Assembly: GCA_012064415.1 (NCBI GenBank) | Contig: SSNU01000106.1 | Location: 124,001 to 188,000 of the forward strand | Source: Gyrodactylus bullatarudis | Taxonomy: Eukaryota; Platyhelminthes; Monogenea; Gyrodactylidea; Gyrodactylidae | DNA: 64,000 bases | Reading direction: 5' to 3' | Part shown: positions 45,301-55,099 of the stretch, piece by piece | How the letters are laid out: every line of letters starts with the position of its first letter | Numbering within the stretch: the first letter of the stretch is position 1 | Notes under the pieces: model-generated | The model's database searches: none | What the model saw: only the letters and a program-made list of their open reading frames with translations | What the model was told of the DNA's origin: nothing | Translations under genes and position numbers: made by a program

Positions 45301-47411
45301 CAATTTGTTCACAACCACTACAACAACGGGCCAACAGTTCTCAGCTGGAGCCTGCTTCAATCAACCAGGCCTTGGCAAGAGAAACAACAAAATCATCCTC
45401 CACAAGGGCCCGATAAACAACAATCTGATAATGTCACAATCCCAACAACAGTTCTACAACCAACAAGGTCAATCAACTGGTCCTATTGTTGTAGTAGCCC
45501 AAGGACCATCCGGAACTTCTCATGTTATACAATCACTCAATCCAGAGGAATATTCTGATTTGGCATTAACCATGAATCATTCATTACATCATCATCATCA
45601 TCATCAAGTTCAGAATGATTACAATCCCAACATTCCCAGTGGACAGAATACTTCAATAATTGGCCGTCATATCTGTCATCAATTAACAACAGATAATAAT
45701 CATGATAGAATCGATGCAAGTCAACCTACAACTCTATCGGCCACTTCGAGGATACGTCAAAAGTTTATCTCTTGGAAGGAATATCTATTCCCTCCTAGGA
45801 ATAATATCCCTAATAACAGTATACTAAACGAACAACATCATCAACAGTTATTGAATCAAATGTCAACGGGAATTGTTGACGATATCTATTGTCATAATAA
45901 TAGTAGCAATAATGCTAATAACATTGGCTCTATTGATAACACCAACTATCGGGCACAACAGGAACGCAGAAGAAATCGAAAGAGTCGCTCACACAAAAAA
46001 AGTAATCGTAAGTAATCCTATATAAACATATAGTTTGGTTATCTGTTGACTAGTTGGTAGCCAGTTATACTTCAAGTTTAAATATAATGAAAATTCAGGA
46101 TTTTCCAATGTCCTCAAATGTCAATAAATCTAAAATATTACACTAACTTATGTAAATAATTGTATCTTGTTGGTCTAATAACTAAAGTTGGTTGATATGA
46201 AGTTGAGAATCTATGATTTTTACACCCATGTTGCTGACTTTTACACGATTTGAAGAAAAAAATCCTATAAAGAAATAATTTTCATAAGAAATATGGGTAT
46301 TTTTCAAATTTCAATTTGGCTCCAAAATCCCATTTTCTCGAACTTTGAACTCAAAATTTTTATTGATTTAATATTATTTCGGTTTATTGTAATTTCTTTG
46401 ATTTTCAAGTAATGAAAATGATCAAAAAATTGAAATACACCACCCAAACGATACTGAGGTTATGTATTAGAACAGATTAAGCATATTTGATATCTTTTCT
46501 AATTCTGATCCTTTATAGAATCTTTTTCTTCAAATGGTAAAAGTCGGCAACATGGGTAGGATTGTATCTTTGACAAATTCGAATTTTTGATGAAAAAAAC
46601 CAAGTTTTTTGTAAAAATCATTGATTCCCAACTTCATATTAATTGGCTTCACGATAGATTTTCATTCAAGATTCATTATATTTTGATAATTTCTTTTCAT
46701 GTAGAATTATTGCCAAAAAACAATAGTTTTGGTCCACAAGGGAATTTTCAGTGCTCTGTTGTGACAATGCCAGGTCAACAAAGTTCACATAATCTTCTTT
46801 CTTACTCATCAATACAGACAAATCAACTTTCAACCAGTGATAACCGAATTTACTATCAAAATCAGGCTACAACTCCAACCAACACGACTTCTGCTAACCT
46901 CCAACAGTACTCAACTAACAGTCAAAATCATCAGCCGATAAAGTTATGTCAAATGCAATTCTCCGGCCCGTACCTTGTACAAAATGCTAGATTATCTCAG
47001 TGTAATAACAACATGTCTCAAGCTTCGTATGCTAATGGAAACTTGGTACAGGAACAGTTCATGCAAACATGTCATACCACACCATCAACACCCCATCTTG
47101 CCCATAAGAAGGACCCAGATGAAGATACCGACTGTGATAGTATCTCACAGATATCATGCATTCAAGATTGTCATCGTAAAGATGAACTGGTTGTGGTTAT
47201 TGTCGAGGATAACCCGCAGAATTCATCGTCAGTCAATGATGGCGATGAGAGGAAAAATTTGGCCAATGAACTGGCTTCAACTAATGAAACGAATAATCCT
47301 CCCACTACTAGTAGTAATGTAGATGAAGATGGTGAGAAACCAACAAAGAATCCTATTACAATAAATAACACTGACGATGACATTAGAGAGATTTCAGATG
47401 AGTCCAACTAA
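15302..47411 (+). CDS. gol: goliath-like transmembrane RING-H2 E3 ubiquitin ligase
   Basis: Seven exons: 15302-15599, 15640-15911, 22974-23045, 31015-31097, 35891-36404, 45290-46007 and 46705-47411. All are in phase, giving 887 aa. A signal peptide (residues 1-20) is followed by a Cys-rich ectodomain of about 130 aa with no recognisable PA domain. The membrane helix is at about 153-176 ([19 protein letters not shown]). The juxtamembrane part reads [13 protein letters not shown], then [14 protein letters not shown], as in goliath/RNF13-type proteins. The RING-H2 has all eight ligands: C223, C226, C241, H243, H246, C249, C260 and C263. After [14 protein letters not shown] comes a long cytosolic tail rich in Asn, Gln, His and Ser, ending acidic. 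Family ligases act on endosomes. Introns of 7.1, 8.0, 4.8 and 8.9 kb hold most of the window's transposons; intron 1 is 40 nt. Confidence 0.92.
16295..16930. repeat. cluster of GA/CT and CA microsatellites
   Basis: Five or more separate tracts of CT, GA, or AC dinucleotides, each about 10-20 bp, within 640 bp near the start of goliath intron 2. Repeats of GAGAG can bind GAGA-type factors in some animals. That role here is only inference. Confidence 0.6.
20254..20617. mobile_element. MITE with about 55-bp inverted ends
   Basis: The left end TTACAGTCATTTTACGAAAT and the right end TCGTAAAATGACTGTAA are inverted copies, and the match continues inward for about 55 bp (TTAGTGGACAATTTTTCGA, then AGGATTCGTT). 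The interior repeats the word GAATTAGTGGA several times with changes. No coding frame. Flanking duplications were not evident, so the superfamily is unknown. Confidence 0.7.
21165..21191. repeat. ATC trinucleotide microsatellite
   Basis: About nine uninterrupted CAT/ATC units in goliath intron 2. Confidence 0.85.
23539..24018. mobile_element. piggyBac-type MITE, TTAA-flanked (copy 1)
   Basis: Bounded on both sides by TTAA (23535-23538 and 24019-24022). The ends CCCTTTAAGCCCCAG and CTGGGTCTTTAAGGG are imperfect inverted repeats starting with CCC, as in piggyBac elements. 480 bp, no coding capacity. A second copy is at 34596-35655 and a damaged third at about 48355-48745. Its ends differ from those of the piggyBac at 5438-6653, so another transposase probably mobilised it. 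Confidence 0.85.
24500..25021. repeat. fold-back element, family A, goliath intron 3 (copy a)
   Basis: Ends are inverted: GTTGCCCACTTTTACCAGTT on the left and a matching AAGAGTGGGCAAC on the right. The interior is itself largely self-complementary. Positions 24521-24922 are almost identical, in reverse complement, to 29359-29761 in the same intron. Confidence 0.75.
25880..26065. mobile_element. fragment of the hAT-like MITE family
   Basis: Matches, as reverse complement, the interior of the element at 34900-35458 (shared words AAGCCCTTGTC, CATGAAAACAAATCTTATTT, GCGTCTCAATCTTGTA). Termini are missing. A short open frame here comes from the repeat. Confidence 0.55.
27056..27197. repeat. 142-bp hairpin (inverted repeat)
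   Basis: The arms TCTAAATGGAATGAG and CTCATTCCATTTAGA, then TTGATATTCAA, then TTCAATCTGACC, pair with each other around a loop of about 20 nt. No flanking duplication recognised. A small fold-back transposon or MITE remnant. Confidence 0.6.
28129..28441. mobile_element. TIR element (MITE) of 313 bp
   Basis: Inverted ends begin TACACTTCTCCACCAGTTTT and extend through GACTCTTGAAACAGTTTTTCC. The right arm carries a short insertion containing GTGCTTTTTCAAGCAC, itself a small hairpin. No coding frame. Superfamily unknown. Confidence 0.7.
29335..29830. repeat. fold-back element, family A, goliath intron 3 (copy b, inverted)
   Basis: Reverse-complement near-twin of the copy at 24500-25021: 29359-29761 differs from 24521-24922 at only a few positions by eye. 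The pair is separated by 4.4 kb within a single intron. Confidence 0.8.
32210..32660. repeat. fold-back element, family A, goliath intron 4
   Basis: Begins with the family terminal word GTTGATATGAAGTTAGGAAT and contains the core words GTTGCCCACTTTTACCATTT, GTGATCAAAAATTGATTTTC and TTTCATTGATTTTCAAGT. The right terminal repeat is missing or diverged. Confidence 0.6.
34596..35655. mobile_element. piggyBac-type MITE, TTAA-flanked (copy 2, interrupted)
   Basis: Same ends as the 23539-24018 copy and flanked by TTAA (34592-34595 and 35656-35659). It is split at 34900 by a 559-bp hAT-like MITE plus its 8-bp duplication. Without the insert its length is close to that of copy 1. Confidence 0.87.
34900..35458. 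mobile_element. hAT-like MITE nested in a piggyBac MITE
   Basis: Flanked by a perfect 8-bp duplication GTTATCAC (34892-34899 and 35459-35466). The uninterrupted piggyBac MITE would have only one such word, so the insertion is clear. The ends contain GGGCGGTCA and TGACCGCGCTA followed by AAATAGCA words. An 8-bp duplication with such termini fits the hAT superfamily. No transposase inside. Confidence 0.85.
37660..38230. repeat. fold-back element, type B (copy 1)
   Basis: Large inverted repeat centred near 37980: GAAAATGCATCAG, AAATGCAGATATT and ATCAGCATTGGACAAAGAAT on the left are matched by TCTTTTTCCAATGCTGAT, ATATCTGCATTTAA and CTGATGCATTTTC on the right. No coding capacity. Confidence 0.65.
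38835..39190. mobile_element. MITE, family C, copy 1
   Basis: Short inverted ends around TAGG(G)TGAAATTTTT. The body, including ATCATGTTTTGCATATGT and GACATGATAAAACAACGAAA, matches the reverse complement of 49379-49765. No coding capacity. Confidence 0.6.
39310..39705. repeat. fold-back element, type B (copy 2)
   Basis: The arms ATCGATTTCGATGATTCGAA, CCAGTTAAGTACTGATAT and ACGAAGAATTCGAATTC are repeated inverted on the right side. Same design as 37660-38230, with a different loop. Confidence 0.65.
40405..40808 (-). pseudogene. non-LTR retrotransposon (LINE) 3' relic
   Basis: On the minus strand a reading frame gives [17 protein letters not shown] and then [16 protein letters not shown], the typical C-terminal part of Jockey/CR1-like reverse transcriptases. 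After a frameshift it continues [18 protein letters not shown] and [15 protein letters not shown]. It ends in an ATT-type short tandem tail near 40400, as several LINE clades do. 5'-truncated and frameshifted, so dead. Confidence 0.65.
43683..44182 (-). pseudogene. C-terminal part of a KRBA2/Ginger-type integrase
   Basis: On the minus strand the translation gives [20 protein letters not shown], then a segment ending in [11 protein letters not shown], then [10 protein letters not shown], the chromo-like tail typical of KRBA2/GIN-type integrases. The Cys-rich end [19 protein letters not shown] with VLCNSK follows. Two in-frame stops (after NGL and after GTLN) break it. The catalytic DDE core would lie in the assembly gap. 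Relation to the flanking long inverted repeats suggests an autonomous-type element that decayed. Confidence 0.7.
44183..44529. other. assembly gap (347 N)
   Basis: Run of N inside the Ginger-like element. Any open frame drawn across it is meaningless. Confidence 0.99.
44690..45258. repeat. fold-back element, family A, best-preserved copy
   Basis: Ends are inverted: TTAATATGAAGATGGGAATT and AATTCCCATCTTCATATTAA, with CTAG on both outer sides. The arms stay complementary through GAGAGTGATCAAAAGTTGAT on the left and GATCACTCTCTCACTTTTAA on the right, so nearly the whole element can fold into one hairpin. It ends about 30 bp before goliath exon 6. No coding capacity. Confidence 0.85.
46190..46655. 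repeat. fold-back element, family A, goliath intron 6
   Basis: Starts GTTGATATGAAGTTGAGAAT and ends GATTCCCAACTTCATATTAA. It fills about two thirds of the 697-bp intron 6 (46008-46704) and ends roughly 50 bp before exon 7. The open frame running from the repeat into exon 7 is a read-through and not a coding start. Confidence 0.8.
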
Positions 47412-49051
47412 CCAATAGGAGCATGCCTCTAGAATGGTCATCATCCTATTGGCTTAAAAATAACATCTCTTCAATTCAATTACACTTCATCAATTACACT
47501 CGTTCAAATCAATAGTTGACTACTTTCTTTGTCTTTGTGTGCCAGAGCTTTCATTATAAACACTGATATATATAGAAATGACGATATAAATTTTTTTTAA
47601 TATTCCACATTTCCCAACAAAATATCTCTCTATACATGTATTTTGTAAATATTAATATTATACTATTATTATTATGAACAAATGAAAAAAAGAAGAAAAA
47701 AATTTAATTTATCCCACTTTAAATACAGAATTTAAATACTGTATTTCGATATAATTAAGATATTTAGATAATAATTTGGATTAAAATTTACTATTCTACC
47801 ACACTATATTACTATTAATTACTACTAAAAAACTATCAAAACTTGAAGACCTCAATAAAGTTTCAATCTTTTCTATCAACCAATGAAATTCAATTTCATA
47901 TCAACCAATGAGAATCAAGATCCTTTCGTGTGAGGAAGAAAATTAGGGAAAGATGCAGTGTCAACGAACTCCTAACCATTTTCTTCGCCATGAGTTTAAT
48001 TTATTATACTCTACAATAAAAATGTCTATTGTATAAAAGCAGAAAAACATTTGAAATCCTTCTTCTTTATTAATTTTCTTGCTTTGAAGATGAAGAATAA
48101 ATATTCAAAGACAGTTTACTCCTACACTGAATGAATGATGAAACTACTGTATTGTATTTCAAAATGACTAAACTTAAAGACAATTAAAATTGCAAAAAAA
48201 ACTATTATTACTAATATTATTGTTGATATTTTGAAAACAACCAGTTATAATTATATAATAAACAGATTTATTGAAAAATAAACTTATTTACGAAACTCGG
48301 ATGATACGAGACCAGCTCAGATATTTTGTTTATTGATTTTTTTTCTTCAATTCCCAGCTTGTCATATGGGACAGGTAACCTTCTCAAACCATAATTCTGT
48401 TTTGAAGAAACTGAAAATAATTTAATGAGCACTTATCTGAAAGAAGAACTAATATTCTTTCGAATGACTTATCAAGCTACAATAATCTAATAAGGAACTT
48501 TTTTCTTGAAAAACCACTTAACAAGATCGAAGAGAAAAAGGGAAGAAACTTTTATCGAGAAACCATAACCGTAGAATTAGAAAATCTGATTAGCTTGTAT
48601 CTCTTGAGATCAAAATGTTTGCCAAACTTTTTGGAGCAATAAACCCTAAACTAAAGGTTGGTTTTTGCATATTCTTTATCAGCATATTCTGAAATCATTC
48701 AAAATTTCCAATCCCAGATATGTACCTTGGAAAAATCACCAGATTTTTATGAAAAAATGGGATTTTTTGTTGGAAAAACTGCTAGATAATTGTTTTAATT
48801 ATAAAGATATACAAAATGGAGTATAAATGTAGTGTAATTACATAGAAGTATATGTACAACAGTCCATTCTGATATATAATTATAATTAATGGTATGACGG
48901 ATTAATTAACAGTACTGTGACTAAAAAAGAGACTCAAATTTGAGAACATTATTTATTCGATTAAATCTTGTTTATTCATTATAATAGGGAAATATTTTTC
49001 AACATGTATGGCACATTGAGAAATTGTAGCTGGAGATAACTGTCTTATAGC
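47412..49051. other. goliath 3' UTR and flank
   Basis: AT-rich sequence after the goliath stop. Candidate polyadenylation words AATAAA occur near 47853 and 48015. A damaged copy of the piggyBac MITE family lies at about 48355-48745. Apart from the C-terminal remainder of the DDE relic that begins at 49051 leftwards, no gene is seen. Confidence 0.5.
48355..48745. mobile_element. piggyBac-type MITE, degenerate copy 3
   Basis: Shares CATATGGGACAGGT, AAAGAAGAACTAATATTCTT and ATATGTACCTTGGAAAAATC with the two TTAA-flanked copies. Its ends are eroded and no TTAA flanks remain. Confidence 0.65.
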
Positions 49052-49348
49052 TTATTCAGCCCCAATTTCTAAAATTCTCATGTTGTATTCATATTTTGGA
49101 AGATCACCTCCAGTTCTTGAATAATCGATAATATCTTGTCTTCTCTCATTCAAATAGCTTTTTACTTGGCTTTTAAATGAGCTCCAAACCTTTTCAATTG
49201 GATTTATTAGGTAGGTATAAGGAGCTAGCCTTAAAATTATAAAATCCTCATCAACCAGTCCCTCTTCACAACTTGAATGATATGGAGCATTGTCAATTAC
49301 GAGAGTACAGGGAAAAAGACCATCATTCTGACATTTTCGGATAAGCAA
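48955..49348 (-). pseudogene. Tc1/mariner-IS630-type DDE transposase relic
   Basis: Minus-strand frame with TLVIDNAPYHSSCEE (second catalytic Asp) and LAPYTYLINPIEKVWSSFK (catalytic Glu), typical of DDE_3-type endonucleases. Between this Asp and Glu there are 32 residues. The upstream part with the first Asp is missing. A TAA interrupts the frame after LEIGAE, and the translation then continues plausibly (LSPATISQCAIHVEKYFP). A dead fragment of about 130 codons. Confidence 0.75.
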
Positions 49349-49378
49349 GTGTTAACTCCGTAAATGAGTCATATAATA

Positions 49379-49765
49379 TTCACTAGGCTAGGGTGAAATT
49401 TTTAACCTCATATTAGGACTAACTTTTCTGAAAGAAGCATCAATTCCAAGCATTATTTTGTATTGAAGCATGTGTAGAAAATGATTCTCCATTTTACTAC
49501 GCAATCATTAAAATCGGAAATATCTTGGCCAGTTAATGAGTTTCTTCAAAAATAGTAATCTTGTCATCAAAAGGGGCTTCATGGTTAATTTCGTTATTTT
49601 ATCATGTCCGTGGGATATTGTGGTAAAAATAGGCAAAGACATAATGGAGTATGACTTTCACACCTTAAAATATGCAAAACATGATCTGAGTACTAAAATT
49701 TATCAGAAAAGTAAGTCCTCTCGTGAGTTGTTCGGAGAAAATAAATTTTACCTCACGGTGGCAAA
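49379..49765. mobile_element. MITE, family C, copy 2 (inverted relative to copy 1)
   Basis: Starts CACTAGGCTAGGGTGAAATT and matches the reverse complement of 38835-39190 over most of its length (ATGTCCGTGGGATATTG region, ATGCAAAACATGATCTGAGT). A related end lies at about 50530-50568, so this may be part of a longer element. Confidence 0.55.
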
Positions 49766-52564
49766 TGATGGACGCCTTTCATCCTTATCAATAGGACTCG
49801 TCAGTACAACATAGCCAGGAATTTTACTCAATCTTTTTTTAGACAATTTTTCTCATGCTTTGTATATGCAATTAATTGACGGAAATTCTCAGACATTCTT
49901 TAGTTTTGAAAGAGAAATTATGCACGTAGATATTCTGCAATCAATCTTTGTCTAATTTGCTGATAGCTTGTCTCACATGAAGGAAAGAACTCATCTTTAA
50001 ATTCTTAGACAGAGCCTCATGAGACATTATGAATCATTCGCTAGACTGAGTTAAAATTTTCGACCGATATCAGACTTTTTGATCTTTACTATCCAGTGGG
50101 AATTTTGTTTGATATTTGAGTTACCTCGAGTCGATAATCCAAGATCTATATTCAGAGGAAAAGAAAATTAAAAATTTTATATGATAGGTCAACACGATGC
50201 TTAGTATGTGATTACTAAATCATGCAATCATAAAATTTGCAATAGAGTCCTTACTATAAAATTGAGACATTCATACGAAATGAGAAGATATACTGGATGG
50301 TAGAAGCTACTATTTTAACTCTGTCTGTTTCAATGAAATTTTTATTTGAATAATCAGCAATTCGATAATGCAAATGAGAGCTGAATTTTTTCACATGACA
50401 GCCACTCATTCTCTCTGAATAGAAATAACAAAACATGCGTTCAATCATTTTATTTTTCTTAATTTACTTTCAAATCAGAGATTTGATCTCAATAGATACT
50501 CTTTTCATTTAGAATTTTTGAGTGAATATTAGAACTTAAGTTAAAAATTCAACCCTACCCTAGTGATCAAACTTTGCCAGTAGGTAAGATGTCAAAAAAT
50601 ATTGTAATTTATACATTGTCGTTGTTCAAATTTTATTCATTGTTACTAGAATAATTATAATTTTTTATCAAAGAGGCATTCAGAATTCCATTTATAGTCA
50701 AAGTAGGGTTCTTCAGATAATTCAAATTCGGATCCATCTGAAAAAATCAAAAAATATCAGAAAAAGTACCGAAAATATAATTATTAAAACAAGTATTAAT
50801 TTTCGATAATCTTGTGAAATATATATATTTCTTTCAAAAATTATTCAGATTAAAATACATCAGCATATAAAACGTCAAAAATAAACTTGATATCCTCCTC
50901 TTCTTGGCAAGAACCATCTCTAAAAAATACCTAGAATCTTAATTGGACCTATCTATCGTCCTTCAAGCTTTAGATAGAAATGCTAGATTCATTTATTTCA
51001 CTTCGACTATTTGGGAAATAATTAGGAAAAAAAGATATTTTCTTTTAATAGGTTTTTTATGAGAAAATGGTCGAAAAATGGCATATTCTTCATCCTATTA
51101 TCGATAATTTGCAAAACTTATCTTTTATTCCAGAGAAACTGTACTTAATTTATTCCAAGAAGTTGTACAATTTCAAAATTTGCCTAGGGATTTAAATTAA
51201 AATGTGAGGGTGTAATTCTAGAGGACCAAAAATTGTTGCACTTTCTTTAAAGGCCCAAAAAAAATCTGATTCAGGAGAACTATATTTCTGTATTTCTTTA
51301 GAAATCAGTTCGGGGATTTTATTTTATTTTACGTTGTCTAACTCGAATTTGATGCATATAGATTATAGTTTGATTTTCTCCAGTTAATTAAAAGAGATAT
51401 GCCAATCATAAGAACATCTATCCATGAAAATCAATTAAAACTCTATGAATATTCTTGTTTTTCATGAGTAGAATGATTAGAATTAACCAAATCAATCTAT
51501 TTTCCTCATTAAAATTGCCCCCTATTAAAATATCTTGTTGATCCTGTGACGATTGCAATTTATGAAACCCAGTAGGCATTTTGATCTACACATTCGATAT
51601 GCTTCACAAAAAAACACAACAAGAAAAAAGTAATCGTTAAACCATGTAATTACTTTAAAGTAGACATGCAAAAATTACACTTTATTTTAAACCGCTTAAT
51701 TGAATTAGGTAAGATGAAAATTATGAAACTGTTTTACTTACAAGTAAGTTCGTCAAAATAAAATATTTTCCCGACATTTAAAATAAAATATATTTTACCT
51801 ATTAGATAATTAAAGTTTATTATTGCTCAGGAAAAACTTTGTCAGCGATGGTGAAAGGAAATCTTCGATAACCCACATGTGAGATATTGAAAAAAAATGA
51901 ATTCCCTCAACCGAATGAGGCGACAAAAAACATTTGCATGCATGCCCTGTCGAAGGAAGAGATGTATTTTGACATCATTTACCACAGATTTTTCCATCTG
52001 ATAAACACACTGATAAATTTATTGAAGCCAGCATATATAACTGAAATCTTACATCATGCATTTCCACGTGAGAATGTGAAGGGGAGTTTGGATGAAAACA
52101 TGCCCAAAAGGCAGTCAGATTCTTCTGGATGATAACTGGGGGTAAAACTTTTGTTTCAAGTTAGAGTAATTTTTATCTGATTTGAGATACATCAAGCCAT
52201 GCACTAACCCTGGTCATGATGATACTGAAAAAATATAGTTAAATAATTATGATTCTAAGAGATTCTAATTAGAGATAACCTATAAACAGTTAGTTAAAGC
52301 ATCACAAAGACTTTACTTATAGGTCCAATCGATCGGGACGTACATTTTCCTCAATTTTCAGAGACTGTAAATGAAAAAACTTTACAATTTTGGCCAAACA
52401 AAAGCGAATATTTTCAGGAAATAAAATGATTTCAATAAAATTTGAAAATCGGATTGATCATCGAAAACTTTAAATCCTTTAATATTCATCATGTTCTTTT
52501 CATTCTGGTTCAATTACTGATATTTCTATTTTATACAAAATCTCAGAAGATGAAAGCACTGGTT
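49766..52564. other. intergenic, no gene recognised
   Basis: AT-rich sequence with several short open frames lacking recognisable features. The frame at 51887-52132 (81 codons, HHAFPRENVKGSLDEN) is not linked to a family I know; it could be a relic. A TIR-like end related to MITE family C is near 50530-50568. Confidence 0.4.
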
Positions 52565-53235
52565 TTTGTACTAAGAAGAATTCAATGAAAACACAGATGA
52601 AGTTGAGAAAACCAGGATTTTCAAGAAACTCAATTTCAAAGGAGATTGTTTCAGCAATGATTTAAGGAGAAAGTTAACTAATCTCATCAATCAACATTAT
52701 AATAACATACAATTGAAAATTGTATTAAAAACTAAGAGATTGTTTAACCTCAAGAGAAAACTCTATTGATTTATAAATTCCAATGTGACTGTGGAGCTAC
52801 TTATATAGGACGCACAATCAGAAAGTTGTCAACTAGAGGAAACGATCACCTTAAGAAAGATACAGCGGTGACCAGACATCTTAGACAGGAAGGGCATGAA
52901 GCTTCAATTTCTAACTTTTCAATTCTATATAAAAATGCAGGGGATGACAGTACTGATGTTTGGGTGAAGGAGAAATTCTTCATAAATCTATATAAACCAA
53001 ACTTTCAACTACCTTGGCCTATGTGAGCTTTTTCACTTTTCCCTCCACTGTTGCTAATTATTGGAGAGTTTTGGTGTTTTTTCAGCTTACATATTATTCT
53101 AATTTTATTCATCTTTTACTATTTCTTTCATAATTTGTAAATTATTATCTTTAATGGATTCTGTATCATTTTAAAATTTTGCCACTGATGATGCTTTATG
53201 AAATGTATATATGGCCTTAATATATATATCTTATT
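52565..53235 (+). mobile_element. Penelope-like retroelement, 3' part (5'-truncated)
   Basis: Contains the end of the reverse transcriptase linker (LRRKLTNLINQHYNNIQL), a GIY-YIG endonuclease domain and a 3' UTR with CTGATGA (53185-53191) and GAAA (53200-53203). A frameshift separates the linker from the endonuclease. The same 3' sequence recurs at 55100-55615 and 62300-63065. Confidence 0.8.
52766..53026 (+). pseudogene. GIY-YIG endonuclease domain of a Penelope-like element
   Basis: 86 codons. YKFQCDCGATYIGRTIRKL has the Cys pair and the YIG motif of the GIY-YIG fold typical of Penelope-like elements, followed by the conserved Arg region (STRGNDHLKKD), RHLRQEGHEAS and WVKEKFFINLYKP with the catalytic-type Glu. 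It ends at a stop just after LPWPM, the shared C-terminus of the other copies here. The upstream reverse transcriptase is absent. Confidence 0.85.
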
Positions 53236-54404
53236 TCTAAATCTCCTAATATGAATTTCCAATGTATTTGAAAATTTACGTGAATATTTGAATCATAAAA
53301 AGGAAGAAATCCTTAAACTTTTCGGTGCCGAGAATATTTCACAATTTTTATAAAACCAAAATTTAGCTATGAAGAAACCAAGTTATTTGGCCAAAAATAT
53401 TACTAATGCAAGACTTACATTGTGGGCTTGAATTTAAACTTTAATTGATCCAGAAACCTATCAAACTGTTAGAGTTATGAAAGTTTTAAAAAATTGGAAA
53501 ATGTACATCAGCACCGAAAGGGTTAATCAGCATAATTTGGGAAAATTCTTCGTAATAACCCTTCATGTCCCTAATTATTATTTTATCATCACACAAACTC
53601 AAATAATTAAGCTGATGCTCAATCTGAATTCCATTTTGAAAGCCGACATATTATTTCAAAGATGATAGAGGTTAAAATTGGCATTATTTAGCTCTAAAAC
53701 CAGTTATCTTATTTAAGTTATTTTATTCTTTCCTAATGCCGCAGTTTTATATATGTTCGATCAAAAATAATCATGAATTTAGGTACCCTTTGGTATCGAA
53801 TTCTAGAACAAATAATTATGCTTATTATTTGAATATATATCGTATTCATTGAATATGTCTGATTTTAATTTGTCTTTTAGAATATGTGAGGCCGAAAATG
53901 CCTCTTAAATATTACGAATCACGAAAAGAGACATTACTATCGCAAATTTTTATTAATCACGCAAGAATCAACTTTGATCAGTATTTGAGGAAAAAAATTT
54001 AATCTAAAATACAAAGTATTTGAAAGAGTTATTTTATTCCTTTATATTGAGTTATATTTCTCAAGATTAGTCTTTAACCTCAAAAGAATAAAAAGTACCT
54101 AGTGGACTAGGACGAAATTTTGCAGAATTACTTAAATCGCCCATCGATATGAAAAAACTAATCTTCAAGTATTTAAATATAATCCCACCAAATTTCAAAA
54201 TTCAAATTCAAAACGTTCTTTTGATATATCAAAATTGTAATATTCATGAAAAATAAGAGAAATTTCGTTTTGAGCTATTGAAAAAAAGTCAAGTCATATT
54301 TTTTATATTCATTCACATTATTTCTTTACATAAAGTTTCAATTACCCAAATACTCTTTTAACCGTAAACATTTTATTTATTTATTTTGAAATTAACTTTA
54401 CAGA
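53236..54404. other. intergenic, no gene recognised
   Basis: AT-rich. A stretch at about 53620-53710 (AGCCGACATAT, GAGGTTAAAATTGGC, AACCAGTTATCTT) also occurs in similar form at 26830-26915 in goliath intron 3, so it is a dispersed repeat. Nothing else supported. Confidence 0.4.
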
Positions 54405-54571
54405 CTATAGTGATGCTCAAAGAGTTATAGATGAAACGAGATGGTTTAATTCCCGATTTTCATCTCTGATGGTTACTAACTGTAAATTTGATAATAATTA
54501 TCATGTTTTTCTATCATCATCAACAAATACGGGATCTATTCAACATATCAACTGTCCTCTTGACTATAGTT
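54405..54571 (+). CDS. candidate orphan terminal exon (partial)
   Basis: A good acceptor (AACTTTACAG) is followed by one open frame of 55 codons ending at TAA, locally less AT-rich than the surroundings. The peptide includes YSDAQRVIDETRWFNSRF and later GSIQHINCPLDYS. An AATAAA signal is about 75 bp downstream (near 54649). No family recognised. Upstream exons were not found, so it could be a chance frame. Confidence 0.3.
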
Positions 54572-55099
54572 AATTGAATGCATTTTATTCGAAATTGGTC
54601 TCTATATTGTACTGTGACTATTTGACTGAAATGTAGACAGAAAAGAGGGCTAATAAAAAAATCAGATTAAAAAATGTATACATTTTTGTTAGAGAAAAAA
54701 TAAAAATGTGGTTAATACAGTAGAGATAAGAGGGGTGTGGTGGGGGCTATGGTTGAGGACATTACACGCAAAAAAATATCATCCCGGTATGTGGACAGAT
54801 AATAAAAAGAACTTTGACTCGATAATTGGCTCATAAACATTGAAGCTTGATGCGGGGGATACAGTCAAAATCAAGGGTGATTCGTGATGCTAATTTAGAG
54901 AGTACATTCTATTTAATTTGATTGTTATCTGTGGATTTTGTTGTTGTTAATTGTTGAATTACTTATTGTCCTAGTTACAGGTAGTAGTATCCTAGATATG
55001 TGAAAAACAACATTCATTAAAAAATATTAGAAGTAGATTTCAACAGTTCTATTTTGGTAATAAAAAAATAATAAACTTCCAAGTTGTTCAATTAAAACT
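54572..55099. other. intergenic, no gene recognised
   Basis: AT-rich with a polyadenylation-like AATAAA near 54649. No other feature. Confidence 0.4.

Noticed and set aside
46587..46704. Alternative start of the last goliath exon inside the upstream open frame
   Set aside because: This part is the right end of a family A fold-back; the phase-correct acceptor at 46704 joins exon 6 cleanly.
49536..49814. 92-codon frame as a gene
   Set aside because: It is the body of a repeat (family C) that also occurs inverted at 38835-39190, where the frame is not kept.
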